Of a DNA stretch of 12,246 nucleotides, positions 5,162 to 12,218 are shown one piece after another; within the stretch, counting starts at the first letter, position 1, and every line of letters starts with the position of its first letter. Origin of the DNA: JABMOV01 sp964344305. GTDB taxonomy: Bacteria > Fidelibacterota > Marinisomatia > Marinisomatales > JABMOV01. The stretch spans positions 1 to 12,246 of the forward strand of contig CAYFMT010000034.1 of NCBI GenBank assembly GCA_964344305.1, read 5' to 3'. The position numbers and the translations under genes were made by a program. The notes beneath the pieces were generated by a model. It saw only the letters and a program-made list of their open reading frames with translations, did no database searches and had not been told where the DNA came from.

Positions 5162-7527
5162 CGAATAATCGTCAGTTTTTCGAAGGATTGATTGCCTGAT
5201 TCATCGTAAAGTGATATTAGATATACACCGCTGCCTGCAAGATCGCCATTCTCCAAACGACCATCCCATCGAATCTGGTTCCCATGGATACCCAGTTCAA
5301 CATGTTTCAGCTTTTTCAATACACGTCCATCCAGAGATAATACCTGGGCCGATGAGTTGCCCATGAGTCCATCAAATATGACATGGGAGTGCTTCGATAA
5401 AACAAATGGACTGGGAAACACCCTGACGGATTCATAATCGTTATCTGCCTCAACGAAGGGGATTTTCAGTGTGCTGATCCCGCGATTTGTGGAAATCACT
5501 GCCAGCCCTTTCTCATGATCAAAGGCAATATCTGTAACCGTATTTGACAATAAATGACTTGTTTCTGTATTGATGGATTCTACCACAAGATCCGGATCGT
5601 AATCGGGCCAGAAAGAAGCATTCTTCAACAGTACGTGGATGCCATCCACCGGTGATGAGGTCCAGGCATTTTCTTCTGCATCGAGTTCAACTTTTGAAAA
5701 TTGCGTAAAAGCAATATTGGGGAAATATGTGAAGGTGCTGTAGGCCCGAATAGGGTCAGAGTCAGATGATTGCAAATCCACATATTCCAGTCCTGTTGGT
5801 GTCACTGCATACAGTCTATTATCGGATGTGATGGCCATGTCCCAAATGGTTCTGCTCACCCCATCCTCACCGGGCGGATTAATGGTTTTCGCATGGACAG
5901 ACACGGTGCTGGATGGTAAATCGTTTCCATCCAGGTTGATCATGACAAATCCACCATTCGTATAACTGCCGTTTTCCTCTCCTTCAAAAGCACCGACCCA
6001 TGCACGGCCCCAGGCATCCACTTCAACGGTAGTTGATGTAAGGCTCAAAGCAGGATACATGTCTGCGCTGAATGAAATCTGGTTCATGTTACCATCGAGA
6101 ACTGTTACGGAATTGTGATTTCGTCGCGCGTAGGTATCAGCGACCCATAGATATCCTCTGGAGTCAAACGTGATGTCCTGAACCACGAGATACGGGTTCG
6201 CATTTCCGCCGGTAAACCAGTGATCGAGGTAAGCCGTATCGATAAGTGTGTAGTTGGTCGGATTATCAATGTCGAGAATGACGATTCCACCCCCATGGCG
6301 GATGGGTTCGGGGTACGTGCCGCGAATGGCGAGATAAACCAAACCATCTGGACCTTCTTCAATATCGGCGATATAATCACCAAAATGAACGGGAATGGTA
6401 TCTGCAGCGAATAATCCCGGAGTAAATGATTCATGGACAATGGTATCATTTGAGGTAGTGCCAATGATATTCCTCCATCCCCAATCCTCCTTAATGGCGA
6501 GTCCTTTCTTTGACCCTCCAAGGATTCTCCCATCAGACAGCACCTTTATGGACGAAAAATCATTGGTGAGAGGTGCGTTGGGTCGAGCAAAAATCAACGT
6601 AGACTCTTCGTAAATGCCAACACCATTTTTTGTCCCAAGGATTGGTAACCCGTTTTCCATGATATCAAGGCTCAATGATGAATTGGAAGCGATGACAATC
6701 TCTTCTTCCTTATGCGTTTCACCGAGGCGAATGAGTTTGTTTGACAGTGTTCCCCAAACAATGCCGCTATCGCTCACAGCCATTTGCTTGAATCCGTAAT
6801 TAAAGTAATCATGAATGGATTCCAGACCGGATTCGGGTTTTATTCCATGGATATCGTTATCCGTCTGGAAATAGAACCCATGATTGGCAAAATAACATGA
6901 CTGTACAGGCGACTCGAATTCCTCATAAATACTCCATGATGAGGGATTTTTCAGGTTATCATGGTAATAATCTGCTGATAGTATCCCTCGATCTGTAGCC
7001 AGGAACAAATATTTGTCAATAAACCCAATACCTACGATTTGCTGGATACTCAAGGGCCAGTTCTGGTAGGCATCCTTGTAAATCCAACCATTTTCCCGGA
7101 GTCGGAATTCCATGATTCCAAAATCCTGGTTCATCTTGAAAGCAACGAATACCAGTGAATCACCGGCCTGAATATCCAAAATCTCCGTCAATTCAAAGTC
7201 AAAGACGTGAACACTTTCTCCATCATGGTACAATTGGATTGTCCCATTTGGGTTTCCACCACCGAGCCAAATGATGCCTGTACTGTCCCGGGCGATCTTT
7301 GTAATGGATGTATTTGTGATTCCGTGAATATTCGTATAAGTATCAAACAGATTGTTATTAATGTCATACTTTAATAGTCCACCATATGTTGCAGTATATA
7401 TAGTGTTACCATCACGTACTATATCGTTGTTTTCCAGTGGTGACGTGTGGGATTCCCATTCACCAATAATGGATTGGGACAGGAGAATCTGAATCAACGA
7501 TATCAGTATGGTAAGGAGTCGAATCAT
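5158..7527 (-). CDS. PorZ-like secreted protein: two beta-propellers plus C-terminal sorting-like domain
   Basis: A 789-residue exported protein. Signal peptide MIRLLTILISLIQILLSQ (residues 1-18), probably cleaved between S17 and Q18. The mature N-terminus (GEWESHTSP...YTATYGGLLKYD...TYTNIHGITNTSITKI) resembles the first propeller of PorZ and the 'two-component regulator propeller' repeats; blade-like repeats of the form G-x-x-W-x-G / G-L-x-x follow to about residue 700. The last 85 residues (VRVFPSPF ... WDGRLENGDLAGSGVYLISLYD ... KLTIIR) have the FlgD-Ig / type IX sorting (CTD) pattern. Overall order and length resemble P. gingivalis PorZ, a surface component of the type IX secretion attachment complex. 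A generic CTD-bearing propeller protein is the alternative. The ATG at 7527 is preferred to one at 7593 because it starts a clean signal peptide and overlaps the stop of the M50 gene (ATGA), implying coupled translation. Confidence 0.7.
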   Translation of the reverse strand: MIRLLTILISLIQILLSQSIIGEWESHTSPLENNDIVRDGNTIYTATYGGLLKYDINNNLFDTYTNIHGITNTSITKIARDSTGIIWLGGGNPNGTIQLYHDGESVHVFDFELTEILDIQAGDSLVFVAFKMNQDFGIMEFRLRENGWIYKDAYQNWPLSIQQIVGIGFIDKYLFLATDRGILSADYYHDNLKNPSSWSIYEEFESPVQSCYFANHGFYFQTDNDIHGIKPESGLESIHDYFNYGFKQMAVSDSGIVWGTLSNKLIRLGETHKEEEIVIASNSSLSLDIMENGLPILGTKNGVGIYEESTLIFARPNAPLTNDFSSIKVLSDGRILGGSKKGLAIKEDWGWRNIIGTTSNDTIVHESFTPGLFAADTIPVHFGDYIADIEEGPDGLVYLAIRGTYPEPIRHGGGIVILDIDNPTNYTLIDTAYLDHWFTGGNANPYLVVQDITFDSRGYLWVADTYARRNHNSVTVLDGNMNQISFSADMYPALSLTSTTVEVDAWGRAWVGAFEGEENGSYTNGGFVMINLDGNDLPSSTVSVHAKTINPPGEDGVSRTIWDMAITSDNRLYAVTPTGLEYVDLQSSDSDPIRAYSTFTYFPNIAFTQFSKVELDAEENAWTSSPVDGIHVLLKNASFWPDYDPDLVVESINTETSHLLSNTVTDIAFDHEKGLAVISTNRGISTLKIPFVEADNDYESVRVFPSPFVLSKHSHVIFDGLMGNSSAQVLSLDGRVLKKLKHVELGIHGNQIRWDGRLENGDLAGSGVYLISLYDESGNQSFEKLTIIR

Positions 7528-8591
7528 GACATGGGGAATGGGTTTGGTATGAAACAAAGGATGAAAATGGCAAGACAAACGTACCCGATCCATTTATCTT
7601 CACGGGACAATGGTGAATCCACATCCATGACCGGTGGGTGTTTAACCGTTCGCATAAGCACAATGATCAGGATTCCCCATACCAGCCAGTTTATGGACAG
7701 AAAACTCAAGGGAATCAATGCCAGGAACGCCAAGAGAGCGACTTTTTCGTGGTTTCTCCCAAGGATGGCGTACGCAATATGCCCGCCGTCCAGCTGTCCG
7801 ATAGGCAACAAATTCAGCATGGTCACCAGCAGACCAATCCATCCTGCAAATGCCACGGGATGGAGCAAAATATCCTGGTGTGACTGCAGTCCAGGATGTG
7901 TCATAAAAGAAACAATATTGACGAGTATGGAGTCACCAAGGGATATCCCTGACACAGGGTCGGTTATGGTCACCACTTCAGATAAATAGAACCCGATGAT
8001 AAGTGCAGGGAGCGCCACAAGGAAACCGGCAATGGGTCCTGCTGCCCCAATCTGCAGGAGAGCACGTTTTCTATAGATAGGTGATTTGATCTTTATAAAG
8101 GCACCGAATGTGCCAATAAATGTGGGGGCAGGAATGAAATACGGCAGTGTAGCATCTACCCTGTGCTTCTGCGCATAATAATAATGACCGAATTCGTGGG
8201 TACCAAGGATGAGCATCAGTGTAAATGAAAATGGAATTCCCTGGATAATGGACAATGGATCGGTAAATATATTGGCACCTTCCATGAGGGCGCCTGCAAG
8301 CAATGTCGTTAATACTGTGAGGAGAAAAAGTACGGAATGGGTTCGGGAGATTTTCGGAATCCGAAACAATATATCGTCTTTATCTTCCACCCGGATATAG
8401 AGATTCTCACTGTCACCCTTTACATCAATCCTGGCATCAGACTCTTTCAGCTTATGTGATAATTCTTCCATGGAATGCCCATCCATGATCCTACCTGAGG
8501 TAATCCAGGTTCCTTCAGAATATCCAATGCGCTGGGGGTGAAAAATACCATCCAGGGAGGTGAGGATTGACTTGAATTCCGTTTCGTTCAT
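7524..8591 (-). CDS. M50 family (site-2 protease type) membrane metalloprotease
   Basis: Intramembrane zinc protease of the S2P/M50 family, 355 residues, nearest in layout to the bacterial and EGY-type members. Residues 1-80 form a soluble N-terminal domain without a signal peptide. Hydrophobic segments begin at about 86; the zinc motif HEFGH is at 132-136 (GTHEFGHYYYAQKH), followed by the conserved PYFIPAPTFIGTFGAFIKIKSP (149-171) and GAAGPIAGF (182-190). The second metal motif NLLPIGQLDGGH is at 260-271 (third ligand D268), with further membrane segments to the C-terminus. No PDZ domain is seen. Members of this family cut membrane-anchored substrates such as anti-sigma factors; nothing here names the substrate. 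It is upstream of, and overlaps by four bases, the PorZ-like gene, so the two form a transcription unit. A 15-bp palindrome lies 12-26 bases upstream of the start. No Shine-Dalgarno is apparent. Confidence 0.92.
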   Translation of the reverse strand: MNETEFKSILTSLDGIFHPQRIGYSEGTWITSGRIMDGHSMEELSHKLKESDARIDVKGDSENLYIRVEDKDDILFRIPKISRTHSVLFLLTVLTTLLAGALMEGANIFTDPLSIIQGIPFSFTLMLILGTHEFGHYYYAQKHRVDATLPYFIPAPTFIGTFGAFIKIKSPIYRKRALLQIGAAGPIAGFLVALPALIIGFYLSEVVTITDPVSGISLGDSILVNIVSFMTHPGLQSHQDILLHPVAFAGWIGLLVTMLNLLPIGQLDGGHIAYAILGRNHEKVALLAFLALIPLSFLSINWLVWGILIIVLMRTVKHPPVMDVDSPLSREDKWIGYVCLAIFILCFIPNPFPMS

Positions 8592-8602
8592 GGCAAATAA
8601 TC

Positions 8603-8617
8603 TACTGTACTACAGTA
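8603..8617. promoter_or_regulatory. Perfect 15-bp odd palindrome beside the M50 protease start (candidate operator)
   Basis: TACTGTA-C-TACAGTA is a perfect dyad with a one-base centre, 12-26 bases upstream of the protease ATG on the - strand. A one-base centre suits a protein-binding operator better than an RNA hairpin. The spacing does not match an E. coli LexA box (CTGT-N8-ACAG). A dimeric repressor site is the reasonable guess; the regulator is unknown. Confidence 0.35.
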
Positions 8618-8694
8618 AAGGGCTCAAATGGTTCCTTTGAGGATTCTACTTCAAATCATATCACTCATAACCATGTAATCCGCTTTATGAAGAC

Positions 8695-8720
8695 GTACTT
8701 TTTCCTGGATGAAAAAGTAC
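8695..8720. repeat. Left terminal hairpin of the palindromic element
   Basis: GTACTTTTTC and GAAAAAGTAC, a perfect 10-bp stem, with loop CTGGAT. Same stem and loop lengths as the hairpin at 9030-9055. No T-run follows the stem on either strand in terminator order. Confidence 0.85.
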
Positions 8721-8731
8721 ACAAAAAATCA

Positions 8732-8873
8732 CGGCCAGGATTCATTTCTTAACGCAGAAAAAGTGAAAAATTCCAGGAAAATTAAAACTCGTCTCGACAT
8801 GAAGTCGAGACTCAGACAATAATTTCCCAACTACAATTTTTTCACAATTTTTCTGCTAAAATGAATCATGCCG
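8732..8873. repeat. Long imperfect palindrome 1 (about 142 bases)
   Basis: Centre is a perfect hairpin, GTCTCGAC / GTCGAGAC (8791-8798, 8804-8811) with loop ATGAA. Outward, matching blocks are GTGAAAAATT (8763-8772) with AATTTTTTCAC (8835-8845), GCAGAAAAA (8754-8762) with TTTTTCTGC (8848-8856), and GATTCATTT (8739-8747) with AAATGAATC (8859-8867). The arms are symmetric about the central hairpin. Confidence 0.85.
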
Positions 8874-8910
8874 AAATAATTAAAAATGACATGATGATAT
8901 GAGCCGATAA

Positions 8911-9003
8911 GGATATGAAAATTGGACTGATTAAAAAGAAACTTGTCTGATGGACGCCACTGGCGTCCGAGTTTGTTTCTTTTCAGGCCAGCTTTATATA
9001 TCC
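8911..9003. repeat. Long imperfect palindrome 2 (about 93 bases)
   Basis: Centre is GGACGCC-ACT-GGCGTCC (8952-8968). Outward, AAAAGAAAC (8934-8942) pairs with GTTTCTTTT (8975-8983), TGGACTGA (8923-8930) pairs at 7 of 8 with TCAGGCCA (8983-8990), and GGATAT (8911-8916) pairs with ATATCC (8998-9003). Confidence 0.8.
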
Positions 9004-9029
9004 AGGCGATGTCCAGTCTTGAATTTTTG

Positions 9030-9055
9030 ATTCTTTTGTTTCAAGACAAAAGAAT
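9030..9055. repeat. Right terminal hairpin of the palindromic element
   Basis: ATTCTTTTGT and ACAAAAGAAT, a perfect 10-bp stem, loop TTCAAG. On the - strand the loop reads CTTGAA, comparable with CTGGAT in the left hairpin, so the two ends are inverted relatives. Confidence 0.85.
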
Positions 9056-9236
9056 TATAAAAACATTTATTGTACAGAATCTGAAACTATTCAATACTAA
9101 AATACTTGTGGGATGCTGTACAGATATCTGTAAGAGTTCGATAAATCCTATAGATAAAAATCAGAGTATTGAATTTTGTATGGCAATAATCCTAAATCCG
9201 GTTTCCATATTTGATCCAGATTATCGAACTTCCTGT

Positions 9237-9644
9237 ATGAAAAAACTAGTGTTACTCCCTCTCATCCTTCCTCTCCTGTTCTCTCAACCCACCAACCCTG
9301 TTCATCCCATTGAAGTGGACGTTCGAAAATCCCTTTTTCAAGATGACCTGTTAAAAGTGATGGTCCAGATCGAAAATGCCTCTGACAGGAACATTGAATT
9401 ACTGGAAGGTTTCCTCACTATCATCGACAATGGTGGAAACATCATAAAAGAAGTCCGTATGCAAGTGGTTCAGTCCACGGATCCTGTGTTTGCGTTCCAC
9501 TCAAGTATTTCTGACAGTAAGACATTCCCCTATAAAACATTTGGACAGGCGAACTTCCTGTTTCATATCAATAAAATACGGTTCCAGGGAGATTACAGGT
9601 TATACACGTACCACCCGGCGGTGGGGTTGATTCGAATAGACTAA
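9237..9644 (+). CDS. Small secreted protein of unknown function
   Basis: 135 residues from the ATG at 9237, which begins a typical signal peptide (MKKLVLLPLILPLLFSQ, likely cleavage between S16 and Q17). The same frame is open back to 8943, but that extension runs through the palindromic element and has no signal-peptide logic, so it is rejected. The mature part is about 118 residues with alternating hydrophobic strands; LLKVMVQIENASDRNIELLEGFLTIIDNGG looks like a beta-sandwich domain of the 'extracellular, ligand- or cell-wall-associated' sort (FxLYD-like pattern), without cysteines or catalytic motifs. I do not recognise the family. No Shine-Dalgarno or clear promoter is seen in 9056-9236. 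The stop (9642-9644) overlaps the opposing gene's stop (9641-9643). Expected location: periplasm or surface. Confidence 0.72.
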   Translation: MKKLVLLPLILPLLFSQPTNPVHPIEVDVRKSLFQDDLLKVMVQIENASDRNIELLEGFLTIIDNGGNIIKEVRMQVVQSTDPVFAFHSSISDSKTFPYKTFGQANFLFHINKIRFQGDYRLYTYHPAVGLIRID

Positions 9645-10144
9645 TTTTTCCTCAGTTTTTTATAGTGTTTTTCCAGCTTGCTGTCGTAGAGATCGGATGG
9701 ATCACGATTTTGCATATCCAGAGTCAAACGATTGATCCAGAACCTGGATTGCTTGATATAATGATCTATGGTATTCAGGGGCATCTGCTCTGCATACATG
9801 GTGGCTATGACAATAGCGGACGGTAGCGGAATAGTCAGGTTGTAGGCATCCTCGTAAAAATAATCCAGTGCCTTCACTAGTTCTCGCGTGGACATATAAT
9901 CGCTGATCTCATTGTAAAGACTGTCTGCAATGTCCTGATCCACATTCCATGTCTTCAGATAGTCATATAATCGACCATCCATGACACCGTTCACATAGGC
10001 TGCTTTTACCTGATAGACCACTTCCGGTTGATGGTTTGCTTTTTTCTCCACATGCTTCCAATCGCCACCATCCCAGAACAGGCGATTCTGCTGGGAAAAT
10101 CCAAGACCAATAAGCATGCATATCAATACAATATATCTTTTCAC
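9641..10144 (-). CDS. Secreted protein of unknown function (Rap1a-like pattern)
   Basis: 167 residues, GTG start (10142-10144). Signal peptide MKRYIVLICMLIGLGFSQ, probably cut between S17 and Q18. The mature domain is mostly helical by eye: AAYVNGVMDGRLYDYL (about 48-63), then VDQDIADSLYNEISDYMSTRELVKALDYFYEDAYN and LPSAIVIATMYAEQMPLNTIDHYI, ending in a basic tail (KLEKHYKKLRKN). The 'YVxGxxDG ... IPLPxAI' arrangement faintly recalls small Rap1a/Tai-type periplasmic proteins, but the cysteines typical of those are missing, so no function is assigned. The GTG overlaps the stop of the aldehyde dehydrogenase by one base (TAGTG), which supports this start despite the rare codon and implies translation by re-initiation in the same operon. 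Confidence 0.78.
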   Translation of the reverse strand: MKRYIVLICMLIGLGFSQQNRLFWDGGDWKHVEKKANHQPEVVYQVKAAYVNGVMDGRLYDYLKTWNVDQDIADSLYNEISDYMSTRELVKALDYFYEDAYNLTIPLPSAIVIATMYAEQMPLNTIDHYIKQSRFWINRLTLDMQNRDPSDLYDSKLEKHYKKLRKN

Positions 10145-11511
10145 TATTTCACCACAATGGTTTTCATATTCACAAATTCCCTGATACCTGCCCGGGATAA
10201 TTCTCTTCCATATCCGGACTCCTTAATGCCACCAAAAGGCAATCGAGGGTCCGATTTTACAAAATCATTTACAAAAACGCTTCCGGAATCCACAGATTCT
10301 GCTGCAAGCCTGGTTCCATGGTCAATATTTTCCGTGAAAACTGCTCCCCCAAGGCCAAACACCGATGTATTGGCAAGAGTGATGGCCTCCTCCACATCCC
10401 TGGCCGGGATGATGGCAGCCACAGGACCGAATAACTCATCGTCAAAGGCAGGCATACCGGGCTGAACATCCTTGAGGATCGTTGCAGGATAATAAGCGCC
10501 CTCCGAATCTGGTACTTTTCCACCACATACGCACACGGCACCGGCGTTGATACTCTCCACAACATGGCGATGGAGTTCATCCCTGGCAGACACATTCACC
10601 ATGGGACCAAGAAATGCATCTGAAAATTGATCTCCGTATGAAATTTGCTGAAACCGTTGAACCAGCTTCTTTAAAAATTCATCATACACCGTCTCAACCA
10701 CGATAAAACGTTTCGCTGCAATGCAGCTTTGTCCCGTATTCAGCAATCGCCCCACGGTACATGCCTCCACCGAATTATCGATATCCGCATCTTCCAGGAT
10801 GATATATGGATCGTTGCCTCCAAGTTCCAGTACGGTTTTTTTTAGTACGGATCCTGCCTTCTTTGCCACAGCCGTTCCCGCTGGTGTGCTGCCAGTGAGT
10901 GTAACAGCTTTCACCAGAGGATGTTCTATAACTATTCCCACATCCTTCGATGGAATGGATAGATTGGTGAACAGGTGATCCGGGAAACCAGCCTCAAGGA
11001 ATACACTTTCAATCTCATTCGCACATCCCTGCACATTGGATGCATGCTTCAACAACCCGGCGTTTCCTGCCATGATCGCTGGGGCAGCAAAACGAAATAC
11101 CTGCCAGAATGGAAAATTCCATGGCATGACAGCAAGGATAACACCTAAAGGATTGTAGGTGACAAAACTACGGGTCATCTCAGTGGGAATCTCTTCATCC
11201 TTTAAATGAGATTCCCCGGTTTCAGCATAGTACCTGCACACCCAGGCGCATTTCTCCACTTCGGCCTGGGATTGCGAATAAGGTTTCCCCATTTCCAGGC
11301 TCATGGTCCTCCCAAAGGATTCCTTATTGTGTTCCAGGGTGTCTGCCGCTTTCAGCAGCAGCTTTGCCCGTAACGAAAAATCAGTATGGCGCCAGTCCAG
11401 CCAGGTGTTATGCGTATTTACAATTGATTCTGTGATGGCATCCGTATCAGGAATAGAATACCGGGCGATTTCCTGTCCATTGGCAGGGTTGATTGATGTC
11501 AGAAAGGACAT
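10144..11511 (-). CDS. sad: NAD(P)-dependent succinate-semialdehyde dehydrogenase (Sad/GabD type)
   Basis: Cytoplasmic aldehyde dehydrogenase, 455 residues, oxidising an aldehyde (probably succinate semialdehyde) to the acid with NAD(P)+. Catalytic residues are in place: N132 (MPWNFPFWQVFR), K155 (LLKHASN), the cofactor loop GSTPAG (207-212), general base E229 (LELGGNDP) and nucleophile C263 (NTGQSCIAAKRF). The motifs LLKHASNVQGCA and the C-terminal FGGIKESGYGRELSRAGIREFVN are closer to E. coli Sad (YneI) than to GabD, and the length fits Sad. Substrate is inferred from family only; no GABA transaminase is adjacent. The ATG is 2 bases downstream of the S9 peptidase stop and the gene overlaps the next one by one base, so it is the middle gene of a tight operon. 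If the upstream S9 gene is truly broken, its transcription start must lie within or beyond the remnant. Confidence 0.9.
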   Translation of the reverse strand: MSFLTSINPANGQEIARYSIPDTDAITESIVNTHNTWLDWRHTDFSLRAKLLLKAADTLEHNKESFGRTMSLEMGKPYSQSQAEVEKCAWVCRYYAETGESHLKDEEIPTEMTRSFVTYNPLGVILAVMPWNFPFWQVFRFAAPAIMAGNAGLLKHASNVQGCANEIESVFLEAGFPDHLFTNLSIPSKDVGIVIEHPLVKAVTLTGSTPAGTAVAKKAGSVLKKTVLELGGNDPYIILEDADIDNSVEACTVGRLLNTGQSCIAAKRFIVVETVYDEFLKKLVQRFQQISYGDQFSDAFLGPMVNVSARDELHRHVVESINAGAVCVCGGKVPDSEGAYYPATILKDVQPGMPAFDDELFGPVAAIIPARDVEEAITLANTSVFGLGGAVFTENIDHGTRLAAESVDSGSVFVNDFVKSDPRLPFGGIKESGYGRELSRAGIREFVNMKTIVVK

Positions 11512-11513
11512 CC

Positions 11514-12218
11514 CTATTTCATGTTCAACTTGTCCAGGATAAATGCATAATTGAAGGCCACTTCTTTCAGATAGTCATAACGTCCTGATGCACCACCGTG
11601 ACCGGCTCCCATGTTGGTTTTCAACAGAAGCGTGTTATCATCTGTTTTCATTTCACGGAGTTTTGCCGTCCATTTCGCAAGTTCCCAGTATTGCACCCGA
11701 GGATCATTCAATCCTGCCGTAATAAGGATATGATTGTAATCCTTCGCTTCAACATTGTCGTATGGAGAATAGGACAACATGTAGTCGTAATACTCTTTTT
11801 CCTTGGGATTTCCCCATTCATCGAATTCAATGACCGTAAGCGGTATGCTTTCATCCAACATGGTGTTGATCACATCCACGAATGGTACACGCGCCACAGC
11901 AACCTTGAACAAGTCAGGACGCATATTGAGAATGGCACCCATGAGAAGCCCGCCGGCACTGCCACCGGATGTGGTGATCAACTCCGGATTTGTGTAGCCT
12001 TCCTCAATAAGAAATTCTGCGCATGAAATGAAATCTGTGAAGGTGTTTTTCTTGTTTAGCATTTTCCCGTCTTCATACCAGGGTCTGCCTAAATACCCTC
12101 CGCCACGAGGATGAGCAATGACAGTAATAAATCCACGATCGAGGAGGCTGATTCGTGAGTAACTGAAATTGGCTTCAATGGTTGAGCCATATGAACGTAC
12201 GAGGACCTCGGTTACACA
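11514..12218 (-). pseudogene. ptrB: Oligopeptidase B (S9 prolyl oligopeptidase family), 5'-truncated catalytic domain
   Basis: Only the C-terminal catalytic part is present. Reading from 12218, the frame gives a segment with SYGSTIEANFSYSRISLLD, then RGGGYLGRPWYEDGK and, from the Met at 12062, 182 further residues. Counting from that Met, the triad is S35 (GGSAGG), D120 (GLNDPRVQYWE) and H155 (GAGHGG), the spacing expected of S9; the MLDESIPLT and EFDEWGNP motifs are those of oligopeptidase B, a cytosolic enzyme cutting short peptides after basic residues. Homology continues upstream of 12062, so that Met is not the start; a TAA (12219-12221) closes the frame and no ATG, GTG or TTG lies between it and 12062. 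The complete enzyme has an N-terminal propeller of about 400 residues, absent here. It is either a genuine remnant or the sequence is wrong or ends at the edge. Its stop is 2 bases before the dehydrogenase start. Confidence 0.85.

Larger units (their letters stand above)
8695..9055. mobile_element. MITE-like palindromic element with inverted terminal hairpins
   Basis: A 361-base non-coding block between the divergent M50 gene and the small secreted protein gene. Each end is a perfect 10-bp stem with a 6-base loop (8695-8720 and 9030-9055), and the sequence just inside each is similar in inverted sense (ACAAAAAATCACGGCCAGGA at the left; CAAAAATTCAAGACTGGA read on the - strand at the right). 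Between them are two long imperfect palindromes centred at about 8801 and 8960. There is no transposase and no convincing coding frame; longer reading frames across it are probably accidental. No clear target-site duplication was found. It could be a non-autonomous mobile element, a structured intergenic repeat, or an unusual bidirectional regulatory region. I have the impression that related blocks occur in other FCB genomes, unverified. The 77 bases from 8618 to 8694 show nothing recognisable. Confidence 0.45.

Noticed and set aside
7528..7593. Earlier ATG for the PorZ-like protein
   Set aside because: It adds 22 residues in front of a complete signal peptide and lies within the M50 coding region.
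7447..7989. A 180-residue + strand protein
   Set aside because: Antisense shadow of the well-supported M50 and PorZ-like genes, with no recognisable domain.
8603..8617. LexA (SOS) box
   Set aside because: Half sites CTGT and ACAG are only 3 bases apart, whereas the E. coli box needs 8; no SOS gene follows.
8695..9055. Terminators formed by the two terminal hairpins
   Set aside because: Stems are AT-rich and no U-tract follows in the right order; their paired inverted arrangement is better explained as element ends.
8943..9236. N-terminal extension of the small secreted protein (frame open from 8943)
   Set aside because: It runs through a palindrome and terminal hairpin; the ATG at 9237 gives an immediate signal peptide.
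12060..12062. Met at 12062 as the true start of the S9 peptidase
   Set aside because: About 50 residues upstream in the same frame are clearly homologous (RGGGYLGRPWYEDGK and SYGSTIEANF), so the Met is internal.
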